The position numbers and the translations under genes were made by a program. From Paenibacillus sp. FSL R5-0490 (GTDB taxonomy: Bacteria; Bacillota; Bacilli; Bacillales; Cytobacillaceae), in assembly GCF_001956215.1 (NCBI RefSeq), contig NZ_MRTQ01000002.1, positions 62,001 through 126,000 of the forward strand: a stretch of DNA of 64,000 nt, written 5' to 3'. The notes under the pieces were generated by a model that made no database searches, was not told the DNA's origin, and saw only the letters and a program-made list of their open reading frames with translations. Shown here one piece after another: positions 57,183-64,000 of this stretch. Each line of letters opens with the position of its first letter. Position 1 is the first letter of the stretch.

Positions 57183-59060
57183 TTAGACCATAACTTTGCA
57201 GATATCATTCGTAAACTCCACAGGGTCGCTGATTGGCAGGCCTTCAATCAGCAAGGCCTGATTATATAGGAGGTTTGTATAGAGACTTAACTTTTCCTTA
57301 TCATTTTCCATTGCATTTTTTAAAGCCTGGAACACCTCATGGCTTGAATTGATTTCCAGTACCTTGTTCGCTTTAACATTTTGATTGTCAGGCATGGTGC
57401 TGAGGATCTTTTCCATTTCAATGGTGACTTCGCCATCTGCAGTCAGGCAAACCGGATGGCTTTTAAGCCTTTTGGAAATCCGGACATCATTTACTTTTCC
57501 TGATAAAATCTCCTTCATGCTGCTGAATAAATCCTTATGCTCTTTTTCTTCTGATTCGGTTATCTTTTCTTCCTCATTCTCTATGCCGAGATCTCCGCTT
57601 GAGACTGACTTAAATTCCTTTTCTTTATAGGACATCAGCATTTTAATGGCGAACTCATCAATATCTTCAGTAAAGTACAGAATTTCATAACCTTTGTCCG
57701 CCACGAGCTCAGTTTGTGGAAGTTTTTCGATTCTTTCGTTTGACTCTCCAGCAGCATAATAAATATATTTCTGGTCATCCTTCATTCGAGATACATATTC
57801 ATCAAGTGATGCCAATTTCTTTTCTGTTGAAGAATAGAACATCAATAAATCCTGGAGCGTTTCTTTATGGGTTCCGAAATCGCTGTATACACCATATTTT
57901 AATTGTCTTCCAAATGACTTATAAAATTGTTCATATTTTTCCCGCTCATTTTTCATCAGCTGCTGCAGTTCATTTTTAATCTTTTTGCTGATGTTTTTCG
58001 CAATAAGCTTCAGCTGCCGATCATGCTGGAGCATTTCCCTTGAGATATTAAGTGATAAATCTTCGGAGTCTACCATCCCTTTGACAAAACTGAAGTAATC
58101 AGGCAGAAGATCTCCACACTTATTCATGATTAAAACGCCATTCGAATAAAGCTCAAGGCCTTTTTCATATTCTTTTGAGTAATAATCAAAAGGAATATTC
58201 TCAGGAATATATAAAATCGCATTATAGCGGATTGTACCATCCACACTTATATGGATATGCTTTACCGGCTTGTCAAAGCCATAATGCTTTTCCTGATAGA
58301 ACTTTTCGTAATCCTCGTCTGTCAGTTCACTTTTATTCTTTCGCCAGATTGGGACCATGCTGTTTATGGTCTGCTCTTCAATATTTTCCTCATACTCGTT
58401 TTCGGCATCACTTTTAGGCTTACTTACCTTAACATCCATTTTAATAGGATAGCGGATGAAATCAGAGTATTTTTTTATGATCGACTTTAAACGGTACTCC
58501 TCAAGGTATTCATCATAGCTTTCATCTTCTGTGTTTTCTTTAATTTTTAATATAATTTCAGTACCGACCGCGTCTTTTTCAAATGGTGCAATCGTATAAC
58601 CGTCAGCACCATGGGATTCCCATTTGTAGGCCTGGTCACTGCCAAGTGCTTTGCTGATCACTGTTACAACATCTGCGACCATGAAAGCAGCATAAAACCC
58701 TACTCCAAATTGGCCAATAATATCATGCCCATCTTTAATCTCATTTTCTTTCTTAAATGCGAGAGAACCGCTTTTGGCGATGACACCCAGGTTGTTTTCC
58801 AGTTCTTCTTTAGTCATGCCAATGCCGGTATCTTTGATTGTTAATGTCCTGTTCTCTTTATCAGGAACGATTTTTATGTAGTAACTGTCTTTGTCAAACG
58901 TTAAAGAATCGTCTGTAAGTGCTTTGTAGTAGATCTTATCGATGGCATCACTGCTGTTGGAAATAAGCTCCCTCAGGAACACCTCTCTTTGAGAGTAAAT
59001 GGAGTTAATCATCATTTCCAATAATCTCTTGGATTCTGCCTGAAACTGTTTTGTTTCCAT
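57183..59060 (-). CDS. htpG: Chaperone HtpG (Hsp90)
   Basis: A 625-residue Hsp90. The GHKL ATP site is visible: [14 protein letters not shown] (catalytic Glu), [22 protein letters not shown]. The middle and C-terminal domains follow without a eukaryotic-type charged linker. It refolds or stabilises client proteins in the cytoplasm. ATG at 59060 follows GGGGAGAG; a longer frame (MVRGETN-) covers the RBS. A CIRCE operator sits between promoter and start, so HrcA control is expected, unlike B. subtilis htpG, which is outside the HrcA regulon. Confidence 0.96.
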   Translation of the reverse strand: METKQFQAESKRLLEMMINSIYSQREVFLRELISNSSDAIDKIYYKALTDDSLTFDKDSYYIKIVPDKENRTLTIKDTGIGMTKEELENNLGVIAKSGSLAFKKENEIKDGHDIIGQFGVGFYAAFMVADVVTVISKALGSDQAYKWESHGADGYTIAPFEKDAVGTEIILKIKENTEDESYDEYLEEYRLKSIIKKYSDFIRYPIKMDVKVSKPKSDAENEYEENIEEQTINSMVPIWRKNKSELTDEDYEKFYQEKHYGFDKPVKHIHISVDGTIRYNAILYIPENIPFDYYSKEYEKGLELYSNGVLIMNKCGDLLPDYFSFVKGMVDSEDLSLNISREMLQHDRQLKLIAKNISKKIKNELQQLMKNEREKYEQFYKSFGRQLKYGVYSDFGTHKETLQDLLMFYSSTEKKLASLDEYVSRMKDDQKYIYYAAGESNERIEKLPQTELVADKGYEILYFTEDIDEFAIKMLMSYKEKEFKSVSSGDLGIENEEEKITESEEKEHKDLFSSMKEILSGKVNDVRISKRLKSHPVCLTADGEVTIEMEKILSTMPDNQNVKANKVLEINSSHEVFQALKNAMENDKEKLSLYTNLLYNQALLIEGLPISDPVEFTNDICKVMV

Positions 59061-59092
59061 GTTAGTCTCTCCCCTTACCATTCTTTATTGCA

Positions 59093-59119
59093 TTAGCACT
59101 TAAACCTTAAGAGTGCTAA
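59093..59119. promoter_or_regulatory. CIRCE operator (HrcA site) upstream of htpG
   Basis: TTAGCACTT-N9-GAGTGCTAA matches the CIRCE consensus TTAGCACTC-N9-GAGTGCTAA at 17 of 18 positions. It lies 33 bp before the htpG start and just downstream of the candidate promoter, where a repressor would act. Confidence 0.9.
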
Positions 59120-59127
59120 ACAATATT

Positions 59128-59156
59128 TAAATATCATATTAGCTGATTTGTGTCAA
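59128..59156 (-). promoter_or_regulatory. htpG promoter
   Basis: On the minus strand TTGACA-17 bp-TATTTA, ending 8 bp before the CIRCE element. Confidence 0.65.
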
Positions 59157-59177
59157 TTAGCTTGAACTTACTTCTTT

Positions 59178-60113
59178 CTAAATGATTTCTTCCGCACATT
59201 CAACAAGATTGCGGATTGTTTCTTTTAATTGTCTCGACAGCTGTTCTGTAGTCCACTTCGCTCTCTGATTTTCTAAATCTGATTGTATTAACAGCATCAT
59301 CCAAGCCGAAAAAACAGCTGAAAATAAATAATATTCCTGTTTGAATTTCACCCTGTCAGGAACAGAGATTTGGGATTCCTCGCAATAACAGTCCAGAATC
59401 TTATTTCGTAAAGTATGGTCATCAGGCTTAGGGAAATCCGGATGTGACATATCGATTAAATGAAATAAATCCCAATGAGGTATGTTTAAGTGGCAATGTT
59501 CCCAGTCCAGAACCACCGTTTTATCGCCAGCATACCCAAAATTCCCCTGGTGCAAATCCCCATGGCAAAGAACCTTCACATCAGAAAAGGATTTAGAGGT
59601 ACATGCGCTGAAAAGGGTGATTCCTAATCGTTCTGAAATATTATGTAACCTGAAAATAGTAAAAACCTTCTCTTTGTTCTGCAGAATATGGTTTGCCATT
59701 TCCTCAATAGCTGGTTTAGGACCACTCAGCTTTGTATTGGAAAACCGCTCAGCGGGTAAAGAGTGCCATTTGGCCATTAATGCAGTTAGTTCGAGTGCAA
59801 TCTTAGAATCAAAAGTATGTGTGATGGTGCCAAGATCCTCTAAAATAATCCAATTATTGCTTAGTGCGTTTTGAACGGAATACGACAGGATTTTTGGAAA
59901 CTTTAGCGGCAGTTCTGCCAATACATTTTCGAAAATCCACACTTCTTTTCCAAGCTGAGTATTATTTGTCAGGGGTTTGAAAATATAGCTCTTGCTCTCA
60001 TCAATAAAAAAGCGCTCGACAAACCGGCCGTTCGAGCCCTGATATAAATGCTCTCTCCTTAAAATATAACGGTCATTCAGAGTCCCGTTTGCAGTCACAA
60101 TATTAGTAAACAA
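59178..60113 (-). CDS. APH/choline-kinase-fold phosphotransferase
   Basis: A 311-residue protein-kinase-like fold phosphotransferase. The catalytic loop VLCHGDLHQGNFG (~190-200) and the metal-binding VVLDWEH (~207-213) are intact, and IILEDLG is the hinge region. The substrate (aminoglycoside, sugar, amino alcohol or other) cannot be told. There is no resistance-gene context. TTG at 60113 is favoured by AAGGGGGAG at 7-nt spacing; ATGs further upstream overlap that RBS. Monocistronic by appearance. Confidence 0.78.
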   Translation of the reverse strand: MFTNIVTANGTLNDRYILRREHLYQGSNGRFVERFFIDESKSYIFKPLTNNTQLGKEVWIFENVLAELPLKFPKILSYSVQNALSNNWIILEDLGTITHTFDSKIALELTALMAKWHSLPAERFSNTKLSGPKPAIEEMANHILQNKEKVFTIFRLHNISERLGITLFSACTSKSFSDVKVLCHGDLHQGNFGYAGDKTVVLDWEHCHLNIPHWDLFHLIDMSHPDFPKPDDHTLRNKILDCYCEESQISVPDRVKFKQEYYLFSAVFSAWMMLLIQSDLENQRAKWTTEQLSRQLKETIRNLVECAEEII

Positions 60114-60194
60114 GCTTTCGCTCCCCCTTATAGGCATCCTACCTAACAATATATATAAAATGGCTTTAAAAAATAATACTCCTTTTTTCAGTGC

Positions 60195-60228
60195 ATAAAA
60201 AAAAGTACCCTCAGAGAGGATACTTTTT
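60195..60228 (-). terminator. Terminator of the deacetylase gene / PhnC operon
   Basis: Stem AAAGTA-CCTC / GAGG-TACTTT followed on the minus strand by T-rich sequence. Confidence 0.75.
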
Positions 60229-60838
60229 ACAGCAAACTGAATTCGTAGCCTTTTCCCCTTATCTCAGCAATTAACTCAGGCAGGGCTTCTACAGTCTGGC
60301 TTAATTCATGCAAAAGAATGATTGCTCCGTCTTCCAGGTTCTCTAGAACGTTTGTGATCATTTGTTCAGGCTCTTCTTTGAGCTCCCAGTCCATGGACGA
60401 GATTCTCCACAATATGGTGGAGAGGCCGAGCTCTTTAGCTGCAGCAATGGTATGTTCATTATACTGCCCATATGGGGGCCTGAATAGCTTCACTTCCTGG
60501 CCAGTGATGGATTCAATCTTTAATTTGCTTCTCTTGAGATCCTGGATTTGTTCATTTGGGGTCAATTTAGCATAATTGGAATGCTTTGAAGAGTGAGTTC
60601 CTATCTGATGGCCTTCTTCCAGGACTCTTTTCCACGGACGACCGGGGTATAAGAGCCTTGATTGCCAGAAGAAAACAGCCGGAGCCTTCTCTTTCTTCAA
60701 TATATCCAATAGTTCCGGAAGAACTCTTGCCGGCCCATCGTCAAAAGTCAGTGTTACTGTTTTCTTCGATGGATGTCCGGAATTGAATAACTGGATGTCA
60801 GGGTCATTCGAAACGTACACGACGTTCGAGCTATCCAC
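60227..60838 (-). CDS. Polysaccharide deacetylase (NodB domain)
   Basis: A 203-residue CE4 deacetylase domain. Motifs are TFDDGP (MT1, ~31-36), HSSKH (MT2, zinc), RPPYGQYN (MT3), DWELKE (MT4-like) and ILLHE (MT5). No signal peptide is visible, so either the start lies in a frame not seen or the enzyme acts inside or leaves by another route. GTG at 60838 has a poor RBS. It lies 39 bp after phnC in the same direction; a functional link to transport is not evident. Confidence 0.78.
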   Translation of the reverse strand: MDSSNVVYVSNDPDIQLFNSGHPSKKTVTLTFDDGPARVLPELLDILKKEKAPAVFFWQSRLLYPGRPWKRVLEEGHQIGTHSSKHSNYAKLTPNEQIQDLKRSKLKIESITGQEVKLFRPPYGQYNEHTIAAAKELGLSTILWRISSMDWELKEEPEQMITNVLENLEDGAIILLHELSQTVEALPELIAEIRGKGYEFSLL

Positions 60839-60876
60839 TACTCATGGACAATTGGCCATTCTTCTGCCTCCTGTTC

Positions 60877-61650
60877 TTAAGTTGATCGGCTATACGATTT
60901 TTCTTGATAACTTTCTGCATCATATGTAAATACATACATATCATCTGTGAACTGTTCCGGTTTACCATCAAAAACGACTTCCCCATCTTTTAAAGCAATG
61001 ATGCGGGTTGCATAGCGTTTAGCCAATTGAACATCATGGACATTAATTATGGTTTGCAGACCATGCCGATTATGCATCTCCTGCAGCAGGCTGAAAATCC
61101 GGTCTGAAGTTCCAGGATCCAAACTGGCAACAGGCTCGTCTCCCAGCAGGAACCTTGGCTTTTGAAGGAGAGCCCTGGCAATGCCTACTCTCTGCTTCTG
61201 CCCTCCGCTAAGATGCTCAACCCTGCGGTCAGCAAAGTCGGTTAAGCCCACCTCTGCAATGACTTGTTTAGCCTGAGCCTTTTCTTCCTCTGTAAACCAG
61301 CCAATGAGGTTCTTGAAACTGCTCCTGTAGCCGAACATGCCTGTCAGAACATTTTGCAGGACAGTCAATCGCGGAACTAAATTAAAATGCTGAAAGATCA
61401 TGCCCATCTCCCTGCGGATTCTCCGAAGCTGTTCATCACTAAGTGCAGAAAAGGATTGGCCATCCCAGATGATTTCCCCTGATGAAGGGGTCTGCAGGCC
61501 ATTTAGACAGCGGATCAGGGTGGACTTTCCGGCACCGCTTTTACCTAGCACGCAAACAAAGTCTCCAGGGTGTATCATCAGATTTATTGAATTAAGCGCA
61601 TCATGCTTCATGCCGGGATAACGGACAGTTATATTTCGAATCTCAAGCAT
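60877..61650 (-). CDS. phnC: ABC transporter ATP-binding protein (PhnC-like; possible selenium-oxyanion uptake)
   Basis: A 257-residue ABC ATPase with Walker A GKSGAGKSTL (~36), Q-loop, signature LSGGQKQRVGIARAL (~149) and Walker B LLGDEPVASLDP. It energises the permease encoded directly upstream. The family is annotated for phosphonate or phosphite uptake, but no C-P lyase, phosphonatase or ptx gene is present in the window and selD is the next gene upstream of the cassette. ATG at 61650 follows GGAGGACGG. Confidence 0.85.
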   Translation of the reverse strand: MLEIRNITVRYPGMKHDALNSINLMIHPGDFVCVLGKSGAGKSTLIRCLNGLQTPSSGEIIWDGQSFSALSDEQLRRIRREMGMIFQHFNLVPRLTVLQNVLTGMFGYRSSFKNLIGWFTEEEKAQAKQVIAEVGLTDFADRRVEHLSGGQKQRVGIARALLQKPRFLLGDEPVASLDPGTSDRIFSLLQEMHNRHGLQTIINVHDVQLAKRYATRIIALKDGEVVFDGKPEQFTDDMYVFTYDAESYQEKSYSRST

Positions 61651-61662
61651 TTCCGTCCTCCT

Positions 61663-62418
61663 TTATATCACTCGGTTCCTGACATAGCTTCCAAAAAGGT
61701 CCACTAGAATAACAATAATCATAATCACCAGGACATCGAGCGAAACCGAATTGTATTGGAAGGTTTTAAAATCATTAAAAAGTCTTTGGCCAATTCCTCC
61801 CCCGCCAATAAAGCCCAAGATAAGGGAAGTCCTTATGGCAACCTCAAACCGGTAGAAGTAATTTGACAATACATTTGGCCATATTTGAGGAAGGATGCTG
61901 AATAGAGAAGCAAACCAGCTTTTTGCCCCAACTGCTTTCATGGCCTCCTGCGGCCCTGGATCGGATGCTTCAATGAGTTCTGAGATCAGTTTTCCCAGAA
62001 CCCCAATGTTATGAAACATAATGGCCAGGACAGCCGGAAAAGGACCAAGCCCAAGAGCCGTCAAAAGAATCAAACCAAAAACAATTTCAGGGATGGATCG
62101 GACAAAGCTGAGGCCGACTCGGGTTATATGGTAAACAAACTTTGAGCCGGAAGTATTTTTGGCGGCCATAAAGCTTAAGGGAAGTCCGATAATAAGCCCG
62201 AAGAAACTTCCCAGAAAAGCCATGGCCAATGTTTCCAGACTGTCTTCCAGTATCCTTGGAAGGAGAGAAAAATCCATCGGGAACCAATGGGACAGGAAAT
62301 CAATCATGTTGCGGAAGTCTCTGAATTTCGATAAGTCGAATTCTGTCAGCTTCATGCTTAGAAAAATGAATAAAGCCAACACGGTATATGTTAATATGCT
62401 GCGTTTTTTAAACCACAA
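61663..62418 (-). CDS. phnE: ABC transporter permease (PhnE-like)
   Basis: A 251-residue permease with ~6 membrane segments and the cytoplasmic EAA-like loop EAMKAVGAKSWFASLFSILP (~150-170), which contacts the ATPase. The late GFIGGGGIGQRLF is typical of PhnE-type permeases. It sits between the binding protein and ATPase genes with 11- and 12-bp gaps, so the three form one transport cassette. Confidence 0.85.
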   Translation of the reverse strand: MWFKKRSILTYTVLALFIFLSMKLTEFDLSKFRDFRNMIDFLSHWFPMDFSLLPRILEDSLETLAMAFLGSFFGLIIGLPLSFMAAKNTSGSKFVYHITRVGLSFVRSIPEIVFGLILLTALGLGPFPAVLAIMFHNIGVLGKLISELIEASDPGPQEAMKAVGAKSWFASLFSILPQIWPNVLSNYFYRFEVAIRTSLILGFIGGGGIGQRLFNDFKTFQYNSVSLDVLVIMIIVILVDLFGSYVRNRVI

Positions 62419-62429
62419 TCTTATCAGCC

Positions 62430-63332
62430 CTATTCTTTAATAAGTCCCTCTTTTAGGGCAGCCTGACGGATGCTTTCATAATCTTCGTTGCTTGCTTCAG
62501 TAAATCCGCTTGCACCGAATGCATCCAGAATTTCGGGATCTTCAATAGCAAGAAAAGCTTCCTTCAATGCTTTAATGGTTTCTTCATCAGTGTTTTCATG
62601 TACAGCCCAAGGGTACTGGAAAAGCTTTTCTGATTTCCAGATCGTTTTAAACTGCTCTCCATCTACTTTTCCTGAATCCACTAATTGATTATAAATGGCG
62701 CTGTCGATCGCACCGGCATCCACCTGTTTATTTTGAACTGCCAATGCAGTAGCGTCATGTGAGCCCGTGAATCGGACGGATTTAAAGCTGTGTTCATCCT
62801 CTGATTGGTAAACGTCACGGTCCTTTAATTCTATGGATGGGATAAGGGATCCTGACGTTGAATTGATATCACCGAAGGCAAAGTCAGCTTCACTGCTGTT
62901 TTTCAATAAATCTTCAAGTGAGTTCCATGGATTGTCCTTGTGGGTAATGATATATGAATAATAGAATGGTTCTCCATCAATTAGCTGTGTAATAATGGCT
63001 TTGGCACCGCTCTTCTCATGGGCAACAACATATGTTAATGGGCCGAAGTATGCCATATCAATTTTATCGTAGTTCATGGCTTCCACTACCCCGTTATAAT
63101 CCGGATAAACTTCGACAGCTACTTCCCGATCGAGTTTATCAGATAAGGTTGACTGTAATTTCTCCATGGCAGCTTCCATCGATCCCTCTGTTTGAACAGG
63201 GATGACCCCAATGGTGAACTTTTCTTTCGATTGATCTTTTCCATTTTTATCTGTGTTATCTGTTTCATTTCCGCTGCAGGCTGACAAAAGCATCATTGAG
63301 AAGATAGTCAGGAGCATTAAGAATTTTTTCAT
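62430..63332 (-). CDS. phnD: ABC transporter substrate-binding lipoprotein (PhnD-like; possible selenium-oxyanion binding)
   Basis: A 300-residue lipoprotein: signal peptide with lipobox LLSAC (Cys19), then a PhnD/Phosphonate-bd fold (IGVIPVQTEGSMEA; DMAYFGPLTYV, a family binding-loop segment). PhnD relatives bind phosphonate, phosphite, phosphate or, in a branch found beside selD, are proposed to bind selenium oxyanions. The gene follows selD by 61 bp, with a stem-loop between them. The selenium assignment rests on this context and on recollection of that branch. Confidence 0.85.
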   Translation of the reverse strand: MKKFLMLLTIFSMMLLSACSGNETDNTDKNGKDQSKEKFTIGVIPVQTEGSMEAAMEKLQSTLSDKLDREVAVEVYPDYNGVVEAMNYDKIDMAYFGPLTYVVAHEKSGAKAIITQLIDGEPFYYSYIITHKDNPWNSLEDLLKNSSEADFAFGDINSTSGSLIPSIELKDRDVYQSEDEHSFKSVRFTGSHDATALAVQNKQVDAGAIDSAIYNQLVDSGKVDGEQFKTIWKSEKLFQYPWAVHENTDEETIKALKEAFLAIEDPEILDAFGASGFTEASNEDYESIRQAALKEGLIKE

Positions 63333-63367
63333 GTTAGCACTTCCTTATTTTGTTTTTTAGTAAAGGT

Positions 63368-63395
63368 AAAAAAGGACTCTGTTCGAGTCCTTTTT
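63368..63395 (-). terminator. selD terminator
   Basis: Stem AAGGACTC / GAGTCCTT overlapping the selD stop, followed on the minus strand by TTTTTACC. Some read-through into phnD is possible. Confidence 0.75.
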
Positions 63396-64000
63396 AGATC
63401 ACCGTAATCTTTCCGGGATTTTGATCTGTGACTGTTCCAATGATGGAAGCCCATTCTACACCTTTTTCCTTCAGGTCATTTAGGAGGGGTTCAGCTTCTG
63501 ATTCAGGAACGGTTATTAAAAGTCCTCCTGATGTTATAGCATCACAAAGAATCACTTGGTCAACATCATCAATATTTTCGTATTGAATACGTCCGGAGAG
63601 CCATTTATGATTCTTTTTAGAGCCGCCGGGAATAATGTTCTGCTGGGCAAGCTCCCTGGTTTTTGGAAGAACAGGCACGGCTGTGCTTTCAATGGTTAAT
63701 CCTGTGCCGCTTCCTTCTGCGATCTCCATCGCATGGCCGAGAAGGCCAAAACCAGTAATGTCTGTGCAGGCATTAACCTGGTAGTTATCCATAGCCTCAG
63801 CTGCCTCTTTATTTAAAGCAGCCATCACTTCCATCACACGGTCAATGCCTTCCTGATCCAGCATATCCCTTTTAATCGCTTGAGTAAGAATGCCGACGCC
63901 AATCGGCTTGGTTAAGATCAGTTTGTCGCCAGGCTTGGCTGCTGCATTTGTTCTTATCCGTTCAGGATGCACGGTTCCTGTAACAGATAAACCGAATTTT
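63394..64000 (-). CDS. selD: Selenide, water dikinase (selenophosphate synthase), C-terminal part (start outside window)
   Basis: The frame is open to the window edge, so about the last 200 residues are present. Visible are KFGLSVTGTVHPERI at the edge, DKLILTKPIGVGILTQA (nucleotide-binding), DITGFGLLGHAMEIA and DAITSGGLL, all SelD motifs. SelD makes selenophosphate from selenide and ATP for SelA and for selenium-modified RNA or enzymes. The N-terminal Cys/Sec active-site loop is outside the window. It precedes the PhnDEC-like cassette on the same strand. Confidence 0.93.
   Translation of the reverse strand, partial: KFGLSVTGTVHPERIRTNAAAKPGDKLILTKPIGVGILTQAIKRDMLDQEGIDRVMEVMAALNKEAAEAMDNYQVNACTDITGFGLLGHAMEIAEGSGTGLTIESTAVPVLPKTRELAQQNIIPGGSKKNHKWLSGRIQYENIDDVDQVILCDAITSGGLLITVPESEAEPLLNDLKEKGVEWASIIGTVTDQNPGKITVI

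Noticed and set aside
60877-63332. Phosphonate uptake operon
   Set aside because: No C-P lyase, phosphonoacetaldehyde hydrolase or phosphite dehydrogenase gene is nearby, and the cassette follows selD. Gene symbols phnC/E/D are used only for family.

Overview
The window looks like chromosomal DNA of an aerobic, spore-forming Bacillaceae (a Bacillus/Cytobacillus/Mesobacillus-type organism). Moderate-low G+C, strong GGAGG ribosome binding sites, frequent TTG/GTG starts, several small acid-soluble spore protein genes (sspP, sspO, sspN, tlp) and the B. subtilis-like order sspP-sspO-citB-yneN-sspN-tlp ... yneP-yneQ-yneR-plsY ... yneT-parE-parC-alsT all point this way. No rRNA, tRNA, CRISPR array, transposase or phage gene was seen.

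Layout: (1) 1-14 kb holds the 3' end of selA, spore protein genes, aconitase with a CcpC-type operator, a ResA-like thioredoxin, a Fur-boxed fbpB-like gene, a double-AAA SpoVK-like protein, and yneP/Q/R, then a minus-strand block (CPBP protease, CapA, orphan kinase, plsY). (2) 14-18 kb has a DUF3243 gene, a phospholipase-D-like protein and a GH18 protein. (3) 18-42 kb is a purine-catabolism island that splits the usual plsY-yneT-parE order. Its left arm (minus strand, 18.0-26.7 kb) encodes a three-subunit xanthine dehydrogenase, its maturation proteins, a hypoxanthine/guanine-type permease and adenine deaminase. It is preceded by a purine-riboswitch-like leader whose terminator is mutually exclusive with the aptamer, so it is drawn as a ligand-ON switch. 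Its right arm (plus strand, 27.7-41.9 kb) encodes a xanthine-type permease, a cyclic amidohydrolase, an isochorismatase-fold amidase, UbiX and UbiD, three BMC-H and one BMC-P microcompartment shell proteins, two unassigned BMC proteins, an adenine-deaminase paralogue with an altered metal-site residue, a cyclase-family hydrolase, a DUF1989 protein, an M20 hydrolase and a guanine-deaminase-like amidohydrolase. (4) 42-51 kb returns to the housekeeping order: GNAT, yneT, LexA-boxed parE-parC, alsT, a secreted protein and a staygreen protein. (5) 51-64 kb is accessory: a free-standing LAGLIDADG endonuclease, two DUF1657 genes plus a DUF421-DUF1657 (2Duf-type) spore membrane protein, an amino-acid permease, htpG behind a CIRCE element, an APH-like kinase, a polysaccharide deacetylase, a PhnCDE-like ABC transporter and the C-terminal part of selD.

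Main hypothesis: adenine, guanine and hypoxanthine are funnelled to xanthine by the two deaminases and the xanthine dehydrogenase. Xanthine is then opened, decarbamoylated, decarboxylated and deaminated by a route that parallels the classical clostridial pathway (xanthine, 4-ureido-5-imidazolecarboxylate, 4-amino-5-imidazolecarboxylate, 4-aminoimidazole, 4-imidazolone, formiminoglycine, glycine), with part of it inside a protein shell. No uricase or allantoate gene is present here and there is no aldehyde dehydrogenase, so this is not a standard aldehyde metabolosome. The assignment of steps to enzymes is inference from families and gene order. A selenium theme frames the window: selA at the left edge and, at the right edge, selD next to an ABC transporter of the type proposed to carry selenium oxyanions.
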